The notes below the pieces were generated by a model. That model saw only the letters and a list, made by a program, of their open reading frames with translations, did not search any database and was not told the origin of the DNA. 64,000 nt of DNA from NCBI RefSeq assembly GCF_000306945.1, contig NC_018518.1, positions 2,604,001 to 2,668,000 on the forward strand, written 5' to 3'. Numbering within the stretch: position 1 is the first letter of the stretch; each line of letters opens with the position of its first letter. Made by a program: the position numbers and the translations under genes. Positions 16,973 to 25,457 of the stretch are shown one piece after another. This DNA is from Bordetella pertussis 18323 (GTDB lineage Bacteria; Pseudomonadota; Gammaproteobacteria; Burkholderiales; Burkholderiaceae_B).

Positions 16973-17919
16973 CTGTGAACTGTCAATAGGTTGTATTCGT
17001 CCAGGTTGAGTCTGGAGATGGGTACAGCGCGCCCGATGCCTTGGTGGGGTCGATGCCAGTTGTAGTGGTGTAGCCAGGATTTCATGGCATCGGCTCGGTG
17101 TTGGGAGTTCTGGTAGGTGTGAGCGTAAGCCCACTCACGCAAGGCCGACTGGATGAAGCGTTCGGCCTTGCCATTGGTCTGTGGGCGGTAAGGTCGGGTA
17201 AAGCGGTGCTTGATGCCCAGCTCATGGCACAGCGCGGCGAAGGCGCGGCTGCGAAAGGCCGAGCCATTGTCGGTGAGCAAGCGCTGGATGGTCACGCCCA
17301 GGCGCTGGTAGTAGGCCACTGCGTCCTTGAGGAACTGGACGGCGCTGGGGAAGCGCTCGTCGGGGTGGATGTCGGTGAAGGCCACGCGGGCGTGGTCATC
17401 GATGGCCACGAAGACGAAGTCCCAGCCGGCCCCCTCAACGGTATCGCGTCGGTTGCCCGTGACCCGGTGGCCAGGGCGCTGGATACGTCCCAGCTTCTTG
17501 ATGTCGATGTGCAGCAGATCGCCGGGGGCCTGATGCTCGTAGCGCACCACCGGCTCGGCCGGCTCCAGGTCGGCCAGGTGCGACAGACCGGCGCGGGCCA
17601 GGACGCGGCTGACGGTGCTGGCTGACACGCCCAGCGCCTGGGCGATGCGCGCTTGGGTCAGCCGCTTGCGGCGCAGCTCCACGATAGCCAGCGCCTTGGC
17701 CGGCGCAATCGCTCGGGGCGAGACCGTCGGGCGCGAGGACGCATCGGCCAAGCCCGCCTGGCCCTGAGCCAGGAAGCGGCCCAGCCATTTGCGCACAGTC
17801 GGCGCGGTGACCCCATAGGCGCGGGCCGCTTCAGGCACACAAACTTGATGGGCGATCAATTGCTGGACCATTTCGAGTCGACGTAGGAAGGTCAATCGGG
17901 CATGCTTATGGGTGTTCAT
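16969..17919 (-). CDS. tnpA: IS481 transposase (copy B)
   Basis: This is a full-length 316-aa copy with the catalytic triad D139, D217 and E253 intact. The last codon (AGC, Ser316) and TAG stop come from the flanking target bases. The stop overlaps, on the opposite strand, the stop codon of the YdjM-like gene, because CTAG is self-complementary. Confidence 0.96.
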   Translation of the reverse strand: MNTHKHARLTFLRRLEMVQQLIAHQVCVPEAARAYGVTAPTVRKWLGRFLAQGQAGLADASSRPTVSPRAIAPAKALAIVELRRKRLTQARIAQALGVSASTVSRVLARAGLSHLADLEPAEPVVRYEHQAPGDLLHIDIKKLGRIQRPGHRVTGNRRDTVEGAGWDFVFVAIDDHARVAFTDIHPDERFPSAVQFLKDAVAYYQRLGVTIQRLLTDNGSAFRSRAFAALCHELGIKHRFTRPYRPQTNGKAERFIQSALREWAYAHTYQNSQHRADAMKSWLHHYNWHRPHQGIGRAVPISRLNLDEYNLLTVHS

Positions 17920-18016
17920 CCGGCCGGGCTCCTTGAGTGAACTGGGGGGTCGGCGATTTCCAGTTTCTCAAATCCGGTTCGGATGAACCATGCATACAAC
18001 CTATTGAATCTTCACA
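16974..18016 (-). mobile_element. IS481: IS481 copy B (complete, mismatched flanks)
   Basis: This is a complete 1,043-bp element in minus orientation. Its flanks are ACTAGC (left) and GCTAGG (right): both contain the CTAG core, but the outer bases differ, so this is not a simple target duplication. The left junction is at the stop codon of the YdjM-like gene and the right junction is inside a merR gene whose 5' part is absent. Recombination between two IS481 copies at different loci explains this best. Confidence 0.97.
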
Positions 18017-18326
18017 GCTAGGCCAGGCCGGCGGCCTGTCGCTGGACGAAATACGCGCGATGCTGTCGCCGCAAGGCGCGCCGCGGGTGGACCGGCAGGT
18101 ATTGCTGGCCAAGGCCGACGACATCGACGCCACCGTCAAGCAGTTGCAGGCCATGAGCCGCGGGCTGCGGCACGCCGCCGCATGCCCCGCCCCCAGCCAT
18201 GCGCAATGCCCGACCTTCAAGCGGCTGCTCAAGGCGGCGGCGGCCGGCGCGTTGAGCAGCCGGCGGCCGGCGTCAACGAGCGCGGCGCCGCGCTCGCCCC
18301 GCAAGCGCGCGCCCGCCAGGCCATAG
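18017..18326 (+). pseudogene. MerR-family regulator, 5' end removed at IS481-B
   Basis: The frame enters from the IS481 junction as LGQAGGLSLDEIRAML and continues through VDRQVLLAKADDIDATVKQL and a CPAPSHAQCPTFKRLLKAA motif to a stop at 18324. This matches the dimerisation helix and C-terminal part of MerR regulators. The DNA-binding N-terminus (about 45 residues) is missing. The remainder may lie beside another IS481 copy elsewhere in the genome. Confidence 0.8.
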
Positions 18327-18334
18327 ACGGCAAG

Positions 18335-18859
18335 TCATCCCACCAGGGCGTCGAGGCCGGCGCCGGCCGAGCGCGGCAGGCGCCGCGCCTCCTTGGCCAC
18401 ATTGACCTTCAGCGCCATGCGCGCCACATCCAGCGTGGCCTGCGCCAGCGGATAGCCGCCGCGAGCCTGCAGCCAGCCCAGCACGTCGGCCAGGTGCCAC
18501 AGCGAGGCGCTGCCCTCGTGGATGGGCGCCGGAAAGGTGGCGGGGTGCGCCAGCATCAGCTTGCGCATGTTCTGCCGCGACACGCCGACGATCTGCGCCA
18601 CGTCGGTCAGGCCGACCAGGTCGGGCGCGGCCTCGATCAGCGCCGCCGTGGGCATGGCGCGGCGCACGTCGGCCAGCGCGCTGCGCACGGCCGCCTCGGC
18701 GCTGTCGGCCTCGCGGGTGAATTCGAGCACCAGGCGGCCGGGCAGGCCCATGCCCACCAGGGCGTCGTCGCAGCCGGCCTCGCCCAGACGCTCGACCAAA
18801 GCGTCCAGGTCGCTGTCGGCGTCGGCCAGCTGGTATTTGAGGGTGAAGAGATATTCCAT
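18335..18859 (-). CDS. HTH protein, candidate antitoxin of a HicAB-like pair
   Basis: This 174-aa protein is of unrecognised family. The N-terminal 80 residues look like an alpha/beta unit (MEYLFTLKYQL, then LVLEFTREADSAEAAVRSAL). A helix-turn-helix follows (LVGLTDVAQIVGVSRQNMRKLML, near residues 81-103), then a segment PIHEGSASLWHLADVLGWL. A strand-rich N-terminus with a C-terminal HTH is the plan of HicB antitoxins. AAGGAG lies 7 bp before the ATG. It begins 3 bp after the stop of the 89-aa upstream gene, so the two are almost certainly co-transcribed. The toxin-antitoxin role is inference. Confidence 0.6.
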   Translation of the reverse strand: MEYLFTLKYQLADADSDLDALVERLGEAGCDDALVGMGLPGRLVLEFTREADSAEAAVRSALADVRRAMPTAALIEAAPDLVGLTDVAQIVGVSRQNMRKLMLAHPATFPAPIHEGSASLWHLADVLGWLQARGGYPLAQATLDVARMALKVNVAKEARRLPRSAGAGLDALVG

Positions 18860-18862
18860 GGG

Positions 18863-19132
18863 TTACTCCTTGCTGCGGCACGCATGCGCCCGGCGATGCC
18901 TGGCGCAGTTATCCACCACGCGCCGCAGGGCGCGCGCGTGGTGGCCCGGGTTCCTGGGGGTGCTCCAGATGCTGGTGATGCAGAACTCGCCGCAACGGCA
19001 TTCGCTGTCGTTGTATGGGCAGTACATGCGCCCCCAGGCATGGCCGCCCCGTCGCCGGATGTACCAGCCGTGCGCCTCGGCATGCTTGAGCGCGGCGTCG
19101 ACGTCTTTGTCTGGGTGCGGGCAACGTGTCAT
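18863..19132 (-). CDS. small Cys-rich protein, candidate HicA-like toxin
   Basis: This 89-aa basic protein has a DVDAALKHAEAHGW helix followed by RRRGGHAWGRMYCP, resembling the helix-strand-Gly-x-His layout of HicA ribonucleases. Unlike classical HicA it then has a four-cysteine cluster (YCPYNDSECRCGEFC) and a C-terminal helix RALRRVVDNCARHRRA. The order small protein then HTH protein, 3 bp apart, is that of hicAB operons. The ATG at 19132 has only a weak GGA upstream; an in-frame start at 19228 is less likely. I do not know a characterised homologue. Confidence 0.6.
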   Translation of the reverse strand: MTRCPHPDKDVDAALKHAEAHGWYIRRRGGHAWGRMYCPYNDSECRCGEFCITSIWSTPRNPGHHARALRRVVDNCARHRRAHACRSKE

Positions 19133-19330
19133 GCGGTGTTTTCCAGTTTGAGGCGATCCGTTGAGGATGTCAACTGACAACCCTTCGATTACGACGATTC
19201 CGACCCCTGGATGCGCCATGCGTGCCATTCGAGCCGTGTCCGTCCAGGCATGAAAATGCCAGGAATCGGGCCGGCTGCCCAGGGCAGGAGTGACGGTTTC
19301 GGCACGCTGTCCGGGCCTGCGGCCCGGTGC

Positions 19331-20392
19331 CTAGCGAGTAGCGGCGCGCGCCTTGCGGCCGGGCGGCCGGGCGGTCGAGTCGCGTACGATCACGCTCTCG
19401 TGCGGCAGGCACAGGCCCGCCTGGGGCTCGCCCCGCCCCTCGACGATATCGACCAGCATGGCGGTGGCCAGGTAGCCCATGCGCTCCAGCGGAAAGCGCA
19501 CGGCGGTCAGCGCGGGGCTCAGCAGTTCGGCCACGATGCCGTCGGAGAAGCTGGCGATGGAGAGGTCGCGCGGAATGCGCACGCCCTGCCGGTGCGCGGC
19601 CGCCATCGCGCCGGCGGCCACGATCTCGTTGGTGGCCACCACCGCGGTGGGCGGCTCGTCCAGCGCCAGCAATTGGCGCAGTCCGTCCTCGCCGCCGGGC
19701 TTGTAGTAGCCGGCGTCGACCACCAGCTGCGGCACCCAGGGCAGGCCCGCCTCGGCCAGCGCGTCGGCGTAGCCCGCCACGCGGCGTTCGCCCACCCGCC
19801 GCTGCAGGCCGCCCAGGAAGGCGATGCGGCGATGCCCCAGTTCGATGAAATGGCGGGTGATGGCCGCCGCCGCGCCGCGCTCGTCGAGTTCGACGTAGGG
19901 ATGCTGATCGTCGAGGTAGCGGTTGACCAGCACGAACGGCGCGTTCAGCGTAGCCAGCTCCTGCAGCATCTGCGCTTCGTGCCGGCCGGTGATCACCAGC
20001 AGGCCGTCGATACGGTTGCTGCGCAACAGCCGCCCGGCCACCTTGGGGTCCTCCTCCTCGCCGCCCATGCCGCCCACCAGCAGCGAATAGCCACGCTCCC
20101 AGGCGGCGCGCTGGGCGCCCTGGATGATCACGGGAAAGACCGGGCTGTTGAGCTCGGGCACGATCATGGCCAGCGTATTGGAGCGCGACAGGCGCAGGCC
20201 GCGCGCCTGCAGGTTGGGCGTGTAGCCCAGCTCCTCGATGGCCTGCTGCACGCGGGCGCGGGTTTCTTCGCGCACCACCAGCTTGCTGTCATTGCTGAGA
20301 ATGCGCGAGACGACCGCAGGCGAGACGTTGGCCGCTTTGGCGACGTCCACGATCTTGACTACCTTGCGGTTGCCCGTAGCCTTGGTCGTCAT
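19331..20392 (-). CDS. LacI-family transcriptional regulator
   Basis: This 353-aa regulator has an N-terminal LacI HTH (VKIVDVAKAANVSPAVVSRILSND, residues about 12-35), a hinge helix (LGYTPNLQARGLRLSRSNTLA) and a periplasmic-binding-protein-like sensor domain. It is the last gene after the minus-strand ABC importer, 83 bp beyond it. A perfect palindrome of the LacI operator type lies at the head of that operon (26739-26750), so it probably controls the importer and peptidase in response to a substrate. Confidence 0.93.
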   Translation of the reverse strand: MTTKATGNRKVVKIVDVAKAANVSPAVVSRILSNDSKLVVREETRARVQQAIEELGYTPNLQARGLRLSRSNTLAMIVPELNSPVFPVIIQGAQRAAWERGYSLLVGGMGGEEEDPKVAGRLLRSNRIDGLLVITGRHEAQMLQELATLNAPFVLVNRYLDDQHPYVELDERGAAAAITRHFIELGHRRIAFLGGLQRRVGERRVAGYADALAEAGLPWVPQLVVDAGYYKPGGEDGLRQLLALDEPPTAVVATNEIVAAGAMAAAHRQGVRIPRDLSIASFSDGIVAELLSPALTAVRFPLERMGYLATAMLVDIVEGRGEPQAGLCLPHESVIVRDSTARPPGRKARAATR

Positions 20393-20475
20393 GGCGTCAT
20401 GCGCCCGGGTGCTGAGTCATGCGTCGGATTATAGGGGCAAGGCCCGCCCGCCGCCGCCCCCCGCAAAGGCCGCTG

Positions 20476-22110
20476 TCAGGCCACGGCCGCCTCCCGCGCG
20501 CGGCGCGCCACGAAAGCCGGCACGCTGTCGAGCAGCAGCCGCGTGTACTCGTGGGCCGGGGCGCTGAGCACCTGGTCGGTGCGGCCCTGCTCGACGATGG
20601 CGCCATGGCGCATCACCACCACGCGGTCGGATATCTGCGAGACCACCGCCAGGTCATGCGAGATAAACAGCATGGCCACGCCCAGCCGGTCGCGCAAGTC
20701 CTTGAGCAGCTCCAGGATCGATGCCTGCACCGACACGTCCAGCGCCGAGGTGGCTTCGTCGCACACCAGCACCGAAGGCTCCAGCGCCAGCGTGCGGGCA
20801 ATGCCCACGCGCTGCTTTTCCCCGCCGCTGAGCTGGTGCGGATAGCGCTCGGCGTAGGCCGCCGGCAGGCGCACCAGGTCCAGCAGCTCGGCCAGGCGGC
20901 GATCCTGCTGGCGGCGGTCCAGCCCCATCAGCTGCAGCGGCCGGCGCAGGACCTCGCCCACGCGCTGGCGCGGGTTGAGCGAGGAGTCGGGATTCTGGAA
21001 CACCATCTGCGACTGGCGCCGCAGCCGGCGCGCCACCTCCGGGCTGGCGCGGTACACATCGTGGTCGGACAGCTCGACCGTGCCCGCATCCGGCGCTTGC
21101 AGGCCTACCAGGCAGCGGCCCAGGGTCGACTTGCCCGACCCGCTCTCGCCCACCAGGCCCACCACTTCGCGCGGCCGTAGTTCCAGCGACACGCCGGCCA
21201 GGGCCGCCACGCCTTCGGCGCGCGGCAGGCGCAGCAGCCTGGCCCAGCCGCCCAGCGGATGGGCGGGCCGGAATGTCAGGCGCACGTCGCGCACGCGCGC
21301 GATCGGCGCACCGACGGCCGGCACGGCCGGCGCGCGCTTTTCCAGCAGCGGCAAGGCGGCCAGCAGCTTGCGCGTGTAGGCATGGGCGGGATGCCACAGC
21401 ACCTGTTGCGCCGCGCCGGCCTCCTGCACGCGCCCGCCGTGCATGACCGTCACGCGCGAGCACATGCGCTCGACCAGCCCGATGTTGTGGCTGATGAAGA
21501 CCATGCTCAGGCCGCGCTGCACCCGCAGCTCATCCAGCAGGTCCAGGATGCGGGCTTCGACCGTGACGTCGAGCGCGGTGGTCGGCTCGTCGAGCAGCAG
21601 CAAGTCGGGCGAGCAGGCCAGCGCCGTGGCGATCACGATGCGCTGCTTCATGCCGCCGGACAACTGGTGCGGATAGGCGTCCAGCAGCGTGCCGGCGCGC
21701 GGCAGGCGCACCTCGTCCATCAGCCGCAGCGCTTCGGCGCGCGCGGCGCGGGCATCGGCGCGCCCGCGCTCGACCAGCGCCTCGGTGATCTGGCGGCCGA
21801 CAGGCAGGCTGGGGTTGAGCGCGGTGAAGGGATCCTGGAACACCATGGCGATGCGGTCGCCGCGCAGCCCGGCGGCGCGTTCGCCCGTGATGTCCTCGCC
21901 GTCGAAGACCACGCTGCCGGCGGTGACCGCCGCGCCGGGCGGCAACAGGCCCAGCACCGTCCAGGCAATCGTGCTCTTGCCCGAGCCGCTCTCGCCCACG
22001 ATGCCCAGCGATGCGCCGCGCGGCAACGCCAGATCCACGCCATGCAGCACCTGGTTGCGGCCGTAGCGCACGCCCAGGCCCTTGATATTGAGGATAGTGT
22101 CTTGGTGCAT
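20476..22110 (-). CDS. dipeptide/oligopeptide-type ABC importer, fused double ATPase
   Basis: This 544-aa protein joins two complete ATPase domains, like DppD plus DppF in one chain. Each half has a Walker A (GESGSGKST near residues 39-47 and again near 320), a signature (LSGGMKQR and LSGGEKQR) and a Walker B (LLLLDEP and VLVCDEA). It energises the permeases encoded immediately upstream; its ATG is 1 bp from the permease stop. The second Walker B reads CDEATSAL, typical of the family. Confidence 0.95.
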   Translation of the reverse strand: MHQDTILNIKGLGVRYGRNQVLHGVDLALPRGASLGIVGESGSGKSTIAWTVLGLLPPGAAVTAGSVVFDGEDITGERAAGLRGDRIAMVFQDPFTALNPSLPVGRQITEALVERGRADARAARAEALRLMDEVRLPRAGTLLDAYPHQLSGGMKQRIVIATALACSPDLLLLDEPTTALDVTVEARILDLLDELRVQRGLSMVFISHNIGLVERMCSRVTVMHGGRVQEAGAAQQVLWHPAHAYTRKLLAALPLLEKRAPAVPAVGAPIARVRDVRLTFRPAHPLGGWARLLRLPRAEGVAALAGVSLELRPREVVGLVGESGSGKSTLGRCLVGLQAPDAGTVELSDHDVYRASPEVARRLRRQSQMVFQNPDSSLNPRQRVGEVLRRPLQLMGLDRRQQDRRLAELLDLVRLPAAYAERYPHQLSGGEKQRVGIARTLALEPSVLVCDEATSALDVSVQASILELLKDLRDRLGVAMLFISHDLAVVSQISDRVVVMRHGAIVEQGRTDQVLSAPAHEYTRLLLDSVPAFVARRAREAAVA

Positions 22111-22111
22111 C

Positions 22112-22966
22112 TCAGTTCCTTTGCTCGCCGCGCGCGTCCAGGCGCTTGCGCAGCCCCTCGCCCATCAGGTTGACGGCGATGACGGTCAGGCAGATCGCCA
22201 GCCCGGGCGACAGCGCCACCCAGGGCGCCCGCTCCAGGTAGGGACGCGCCTCGGCCACCATCAGGCCCCAGTCCGAGGACGGCGGTTGCGTGCCCAGCCC
22301 AAGGAAGCTGAACACCGCGCCCAGCAGGATGGCGAAGCTGACGCGCAGCGACGCTTCCACCACCAGGGGCGGCAAGGCGTTGGGCAGGATCTCGCGCAGC
22401 AGGATCCAGGCCAGCCCCTCGCCGCGCGCGCGGGCGGCGGTGATGAACTCTTCGTTGGCCAGCGACAGCGTCATGCCGCGCGCCAGACGGATCATGATGG
22501 GCGTGTAGATGATGCCCACGGCCAGCGCGGCCTTCCACAGGCTGGGATCGGTGGACGCCAGGATGAGCAGCCCCAGCATGACCGGCGGCACCGAAATGAC
22601 GATGTCCACGGCGCGCATCACCGTGTCGTCGATCCAGCCGCGCAGGTAGCCCGCCAGCAGGCCCAGCGGCACGCCCACGACGAAGCTGAGGGCGGTGGCC
22701 GACACGCCCAGCAGGATCGACGTGGTGCCGCCATACAGCACGCGGCTGAACACATCGCGGCCGAATTCGTCGGTGCCCAGCCAGTGCTGCGGCGACGGCG
22801 GCAGCATGCGCGCGGCGGCGTCCATGGCGTCGAAATCGTATTGGGCCAGCCAGGGCGCGCCGAGCGAAACCAGCACGATGGCCGCCAGCATCAGGGTGCC
22901 CACGACCAGGGCCATGGGCAGCGGCGCGCGGGCGCGGCCGGCTTCAATGGGTGTCGAGATTTCCAT
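22112..22966 (-). CDS. ABC importer permease (DppC/OppC type)
   Basis: This 284-aa inner-membrane permease has about six helices. An N-terminal OppC-type segment (LAPWLAQYDFDAMD-like spacing, then HWLGTDEFGRDVFSRVLYGGTTS) leads to the EAA loop (EEFITAARARGEGLAWILLREILPN) that contacts the ATPase. The ATG at 22966 lies inside the 3' end of the preceding permease gene (23-bp overlap), so translation is coupled. Confidence 0.94.
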   Translation of the reverse strand: MEISTPIEAGRARAPLPMALVVGTLMLAAIVLVSLGAPWLAQYDFDAMDAAARMLPPSPQHWLGTDEFGRDVFSRVLYGGTTSILLGVSATALSFVVGVPLGLLAGYLRGWIDDTVMRAVDIVISVPPVMLGLLILASTDPSLWKAALAVGIIYTPIMIRLARGMTLSLANEEFITAARARGEGLAWILLREILPNALPPLVVEASLRVSFAILLGAVFSFLGLGTQPPSSDWGLMVAEARPYLERAPWVALSPGLAICLTVIAVNLMGEGLRKRLDARGEQRN

Positions 22967-23903
22967 AGCGGATCCGGGGGTCGAGAATGGCGTAGGCGAT
23001 ATCCGCCGCCAGGTTGGCCAGGGCATAGATGACGGTGACCGCGAGCACGCCGGCCTGCAGCACGGGCAGGTCCTTCTGCTCCACGGCGAAGATGAGCAGG
23101 CGGCCCAGGCCGGGATACGAGAACACCGTCTCCACCACCACGATGCCGCCCATCAGGATGCCGAAGTCCAGCGCCAGCACCGTCACGGTGGGAATCAGCG
23201 CGTTGCGCAAGGCATGGCGGTACAGCACCGTGCGTTCGCGCAGGCCCTTGGCGCGGGCCGCGCGCACATAGAGCGCGCTCAGGGTCTCGAGCATGCTGGA
23301 GCGCTGCAGGCTGGTCACGTGGGCCACCAGGCCCAGTACCAGCGTGCAGACCGGCATCACCAGGTGCGACAGCCAGGCGCCGAAGCCGGCGGACAGCTCC
23401 ACATACCCCGTGGCGGGCAGCCATCCCAGCGTGCCGGCCACCAGCAGCACCAGCACGATGGCGATCAGGAACTGCGGCAGCGAAATCGACAGCCACGAGA
23501 ACGCCAGGATCAGCCGGTCCTGCCAGCGGCCATGGCGCACCGCCGCCACCACGCCCAGGAAAATGCCCAGCGCGGCCGTCAGCGCCAGGGCCGCCACCGC
23601 GAGCAGCGCGGAGCGGCCCAGCGCCTCGGAGATCAGCGGGCCGACGGGCCGGCCCATCACCAGCGACTGCCCCATGTCGCCGTGCAGCGCGGCGCCGGCC
23701 CAGCGCCAGAACTGCGTCCACAGCGGATCGTTCAGGCCCAGGCGGGCCTCGATGGCGGCGACCTGCTCGGGCGAGGCGAAGTGCCCCGCGATGGTATAGG
23801 CCACGTTGCCGGGCATGGCCTGCGTGATCAGGAAGATCAGCACCGCCATGGCTGCGACCACGAACACCACGTGCCCCAGTCGCCTGACGAGATAGGCCCA
23901 CAT
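22944..23903 (-). CDS. ABC importer permease (DppB/OppB type)
   Basis: This 319-aa permease has the OppB N-terminus (YLVRRLGHVVFVVAAMAVLIFL, then PGNVAYTI) and the EAA loop (YVRAARAKGLRERTVLYRHALRNALIP, around residues 210-236). About six membrane helices are predicted. It starts 3 bp after the substrate-binding protein gene and overlaps the next permease. Confidence 0.94.
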   Translation of the reverse strand: MWAYLVRRLGHVVFVVAAMAVLIFLITQAMPGNVAYTIAGHFASPEQVAAIEARLGLNDPLWTQFWRWAGAALHGDMGQSLVMGRPVGPLISEALGRSALLAVAALALTAALGIFLGVVAAVRHGRWQDRLILAFSWLSISLPQFLIAIVLVLLVAGTLGWLPATGYVELSAGFGAWLSHLVMPVCTLVLGLVAHVTSLQRSSMLETLSALYVRAARAKGLRERTVLYRHALRNALIPTVTVLALDFGILMGGIVVVETVFSYPGLGRLLIFAVEQKDLPVLQAGVLAVTVIYALANLAADIAYAILDPRIRYGNLDTH

Positions 23904-23906
23904 GGT

Positions 23907-25421
23907 TCAGCGCGCCCCGCCGGTTTTCTCGACGTCGTACAGGTCGAGCCAGAGGAAGGGATTGGTGTGGTAGTTCTTGATGTCGGCGCGGTAGGCCGTG
24001 GCGACGTTGGTCACGTAGCCGATGATGCCCGGCACCTCCTCGGTGAGCGCGCGCTGGAAATCCTGGTAGTGGCGGATCTGCTCGGCGCGGTCGGTGCTGG
24101 CGCGCGCCGCGTCCAGCGCCTGGTCCACGCGCTTGCTCGAGAAATGCCACATGCGCGCGTTCCACGAACCCGTGCTGTAGAACCAGGGCGAGGTCGCCGC
24201 GTCGATCACCGGGCTGGCGAAAAAGCCATCCACATACATGGGCGCGATTCCCGCCACGCCAGCCGAATAGCGGTTGTAAGGCACCCGCTGCACGTTCAGC
24301 TTGATCCCCAGCGGCCGCAGCAGCTGCTGCGCGGCCACGCCCAGCCGTTCGCGCGAAGGCCGGCCCGCCGGCACGAAGATGTCCACCGCGAAACCCTTGG
24401 CATAGCCGGCCTCGGCCAGCAACTGCTTGGCCTGCGCCAGGTCGGGGGCAAAGCCGATATCCTTGTTGAACGCGGGATCGGTCGGCGCGATCGGGCTGTG
24501 GGTGGGCGAGCCCTCGCCGAACAGCGCGAAGTTCACCAGCTCCTTCTTGTCCAGCGCCAGGAACACCGCGCGGCGCACCCGCACATCATTGAACGGCGGC
24601 TTGGAGTTGTTCAGCACGATGCCATCCCAGCTGGCGCTGGGCACCGAGTCCACCACCACCGCGGCGTCCTTCTTCAGGTCCGGAATGGTCTCCAGCGGCA
24701 GGTTCCAGATCATGTCGATGCTGCCCGAGCGCAAGGCCGCCACGCGCGCGGCCGCCTCGGGCATGACGCGCATCACCACCCTGTCGATCTTGATGCGGTC
24801 CTTGTCGTAGTAGTCGGGATTGCGCTCCAGCTCGAGCTGGTCGCCCGGCGTGTAGCGCACGAAGCGGAACGGGCCCGTCCCGCTGGGCTGGGTCTTGATG
24901 GTGTCGATGCGATCCTGCGCCACCACGCGCAACTGGCGGCCGGTCAGCAAACCGGGAAAATCGGCATACGGCTGCGTCAGGGTGAAATGCACCGTGGCGT
25001 CATCGGGCGCGTCCACCGACTTCATCACCTCCAGCTGGGTGCGGCCGGGCGAGCCGGTCGCCGGGTCGACGATGCGCTGGAACGAAAACACCACATCGCT
25101 GGCCGTCAGCGGCTTGCCGTGGTGGAACTTCACCCCGGGCCGCAGCTTGAACGTCCATTCGCGCAGATCGGCCGACGGCGTCCAGCTTACCGCCAGGTCG
25201 GGCACCACCTTGGAGTTGGCGTCGATGCGGGTCAGCCCGCCGAACACCAGCCCGTTGAACACATACTCCTCGCCCAGCGTCGTGACGTTGGGGTCCAGGC
25301 TGTTCAGGCTGGTGGACAGGGCCACCTGCAGCGTCGACTCCGCCCGCGCGGCGCCGGCCAGGCCCACGCTCAAGCACAGCGCGGCCAGCGCGGCCGCCAT
25401 CTTTCCCGTCTTGCTCATCAT
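23907..25421 (-). CDS. family 5 solute-binding protein of the peptide-type importer
   Basis: This 504-aa periplasmic receptor has a Sec signal (ALAALCLSVGLAGAARA) of about 27 residues. The family 5 landmarks are LNSLDPNVTTLGEEYVFNGLVFGGLTR, WTFKLRPGVKFHHGKPLTASDVVFSF near residues 90-115, and FNDVRVRRAVFLALDK. AAGGGG lies 6 bp before the first of two tandem ATGs. With a peptidase gene in the same operon the ligand may be a peptide or an N-acyl amino acid, but this family also binds opines, glutathione and nickel. Confidence 0.94.
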   Translation of the reverse strand: MMSKTGKMAAALAALCLSVGLAGAARAESTLQVALSTSLNSLDPNVTTLGEEYVFNGLVFGGLTRIDANSKVVPDLAVSWTPSADLREWTFKLRPGVKFHHGKPLTASDVVFSFQRIVDPATGSPGRTQLEVMKSVDAPDDATVHFTLTQPYADFPGLLTGRQLRVVAQDRIDTIKTQPSGTGPFRFVRYTPGDQLELERNPDYYDKDRIKIDRVVMRVMPEAAARVAALRSGSIDMIWNLPLETIPDLKKDAAVVVDSVPSASWDGIVLNNSKPPFNDVRVRRAVFLALDKKELVNFALFGEGSPTHSPIAPTDPAFNKDIGFAPDLAQAKQLLAEAGYAKGFAVDIFVPAGRPSRERLGVAAQQLLRPLGIKLNVQRVPYNRYSAGVAGIAPMYVDGFFASPVIDAATSPWFYSTGSWNARMWHFSSKRVDQALDAARASTDRAEQIRHYQDFQRALTEEVPGIIGYVTNVATAYRADIKNYHTNPFLWLDLYDVEKTGGAR

Positions 25422-25457
25422 GCATTCCCCTTGTGTTGTGTGCGGCCGTGGCCGCTC

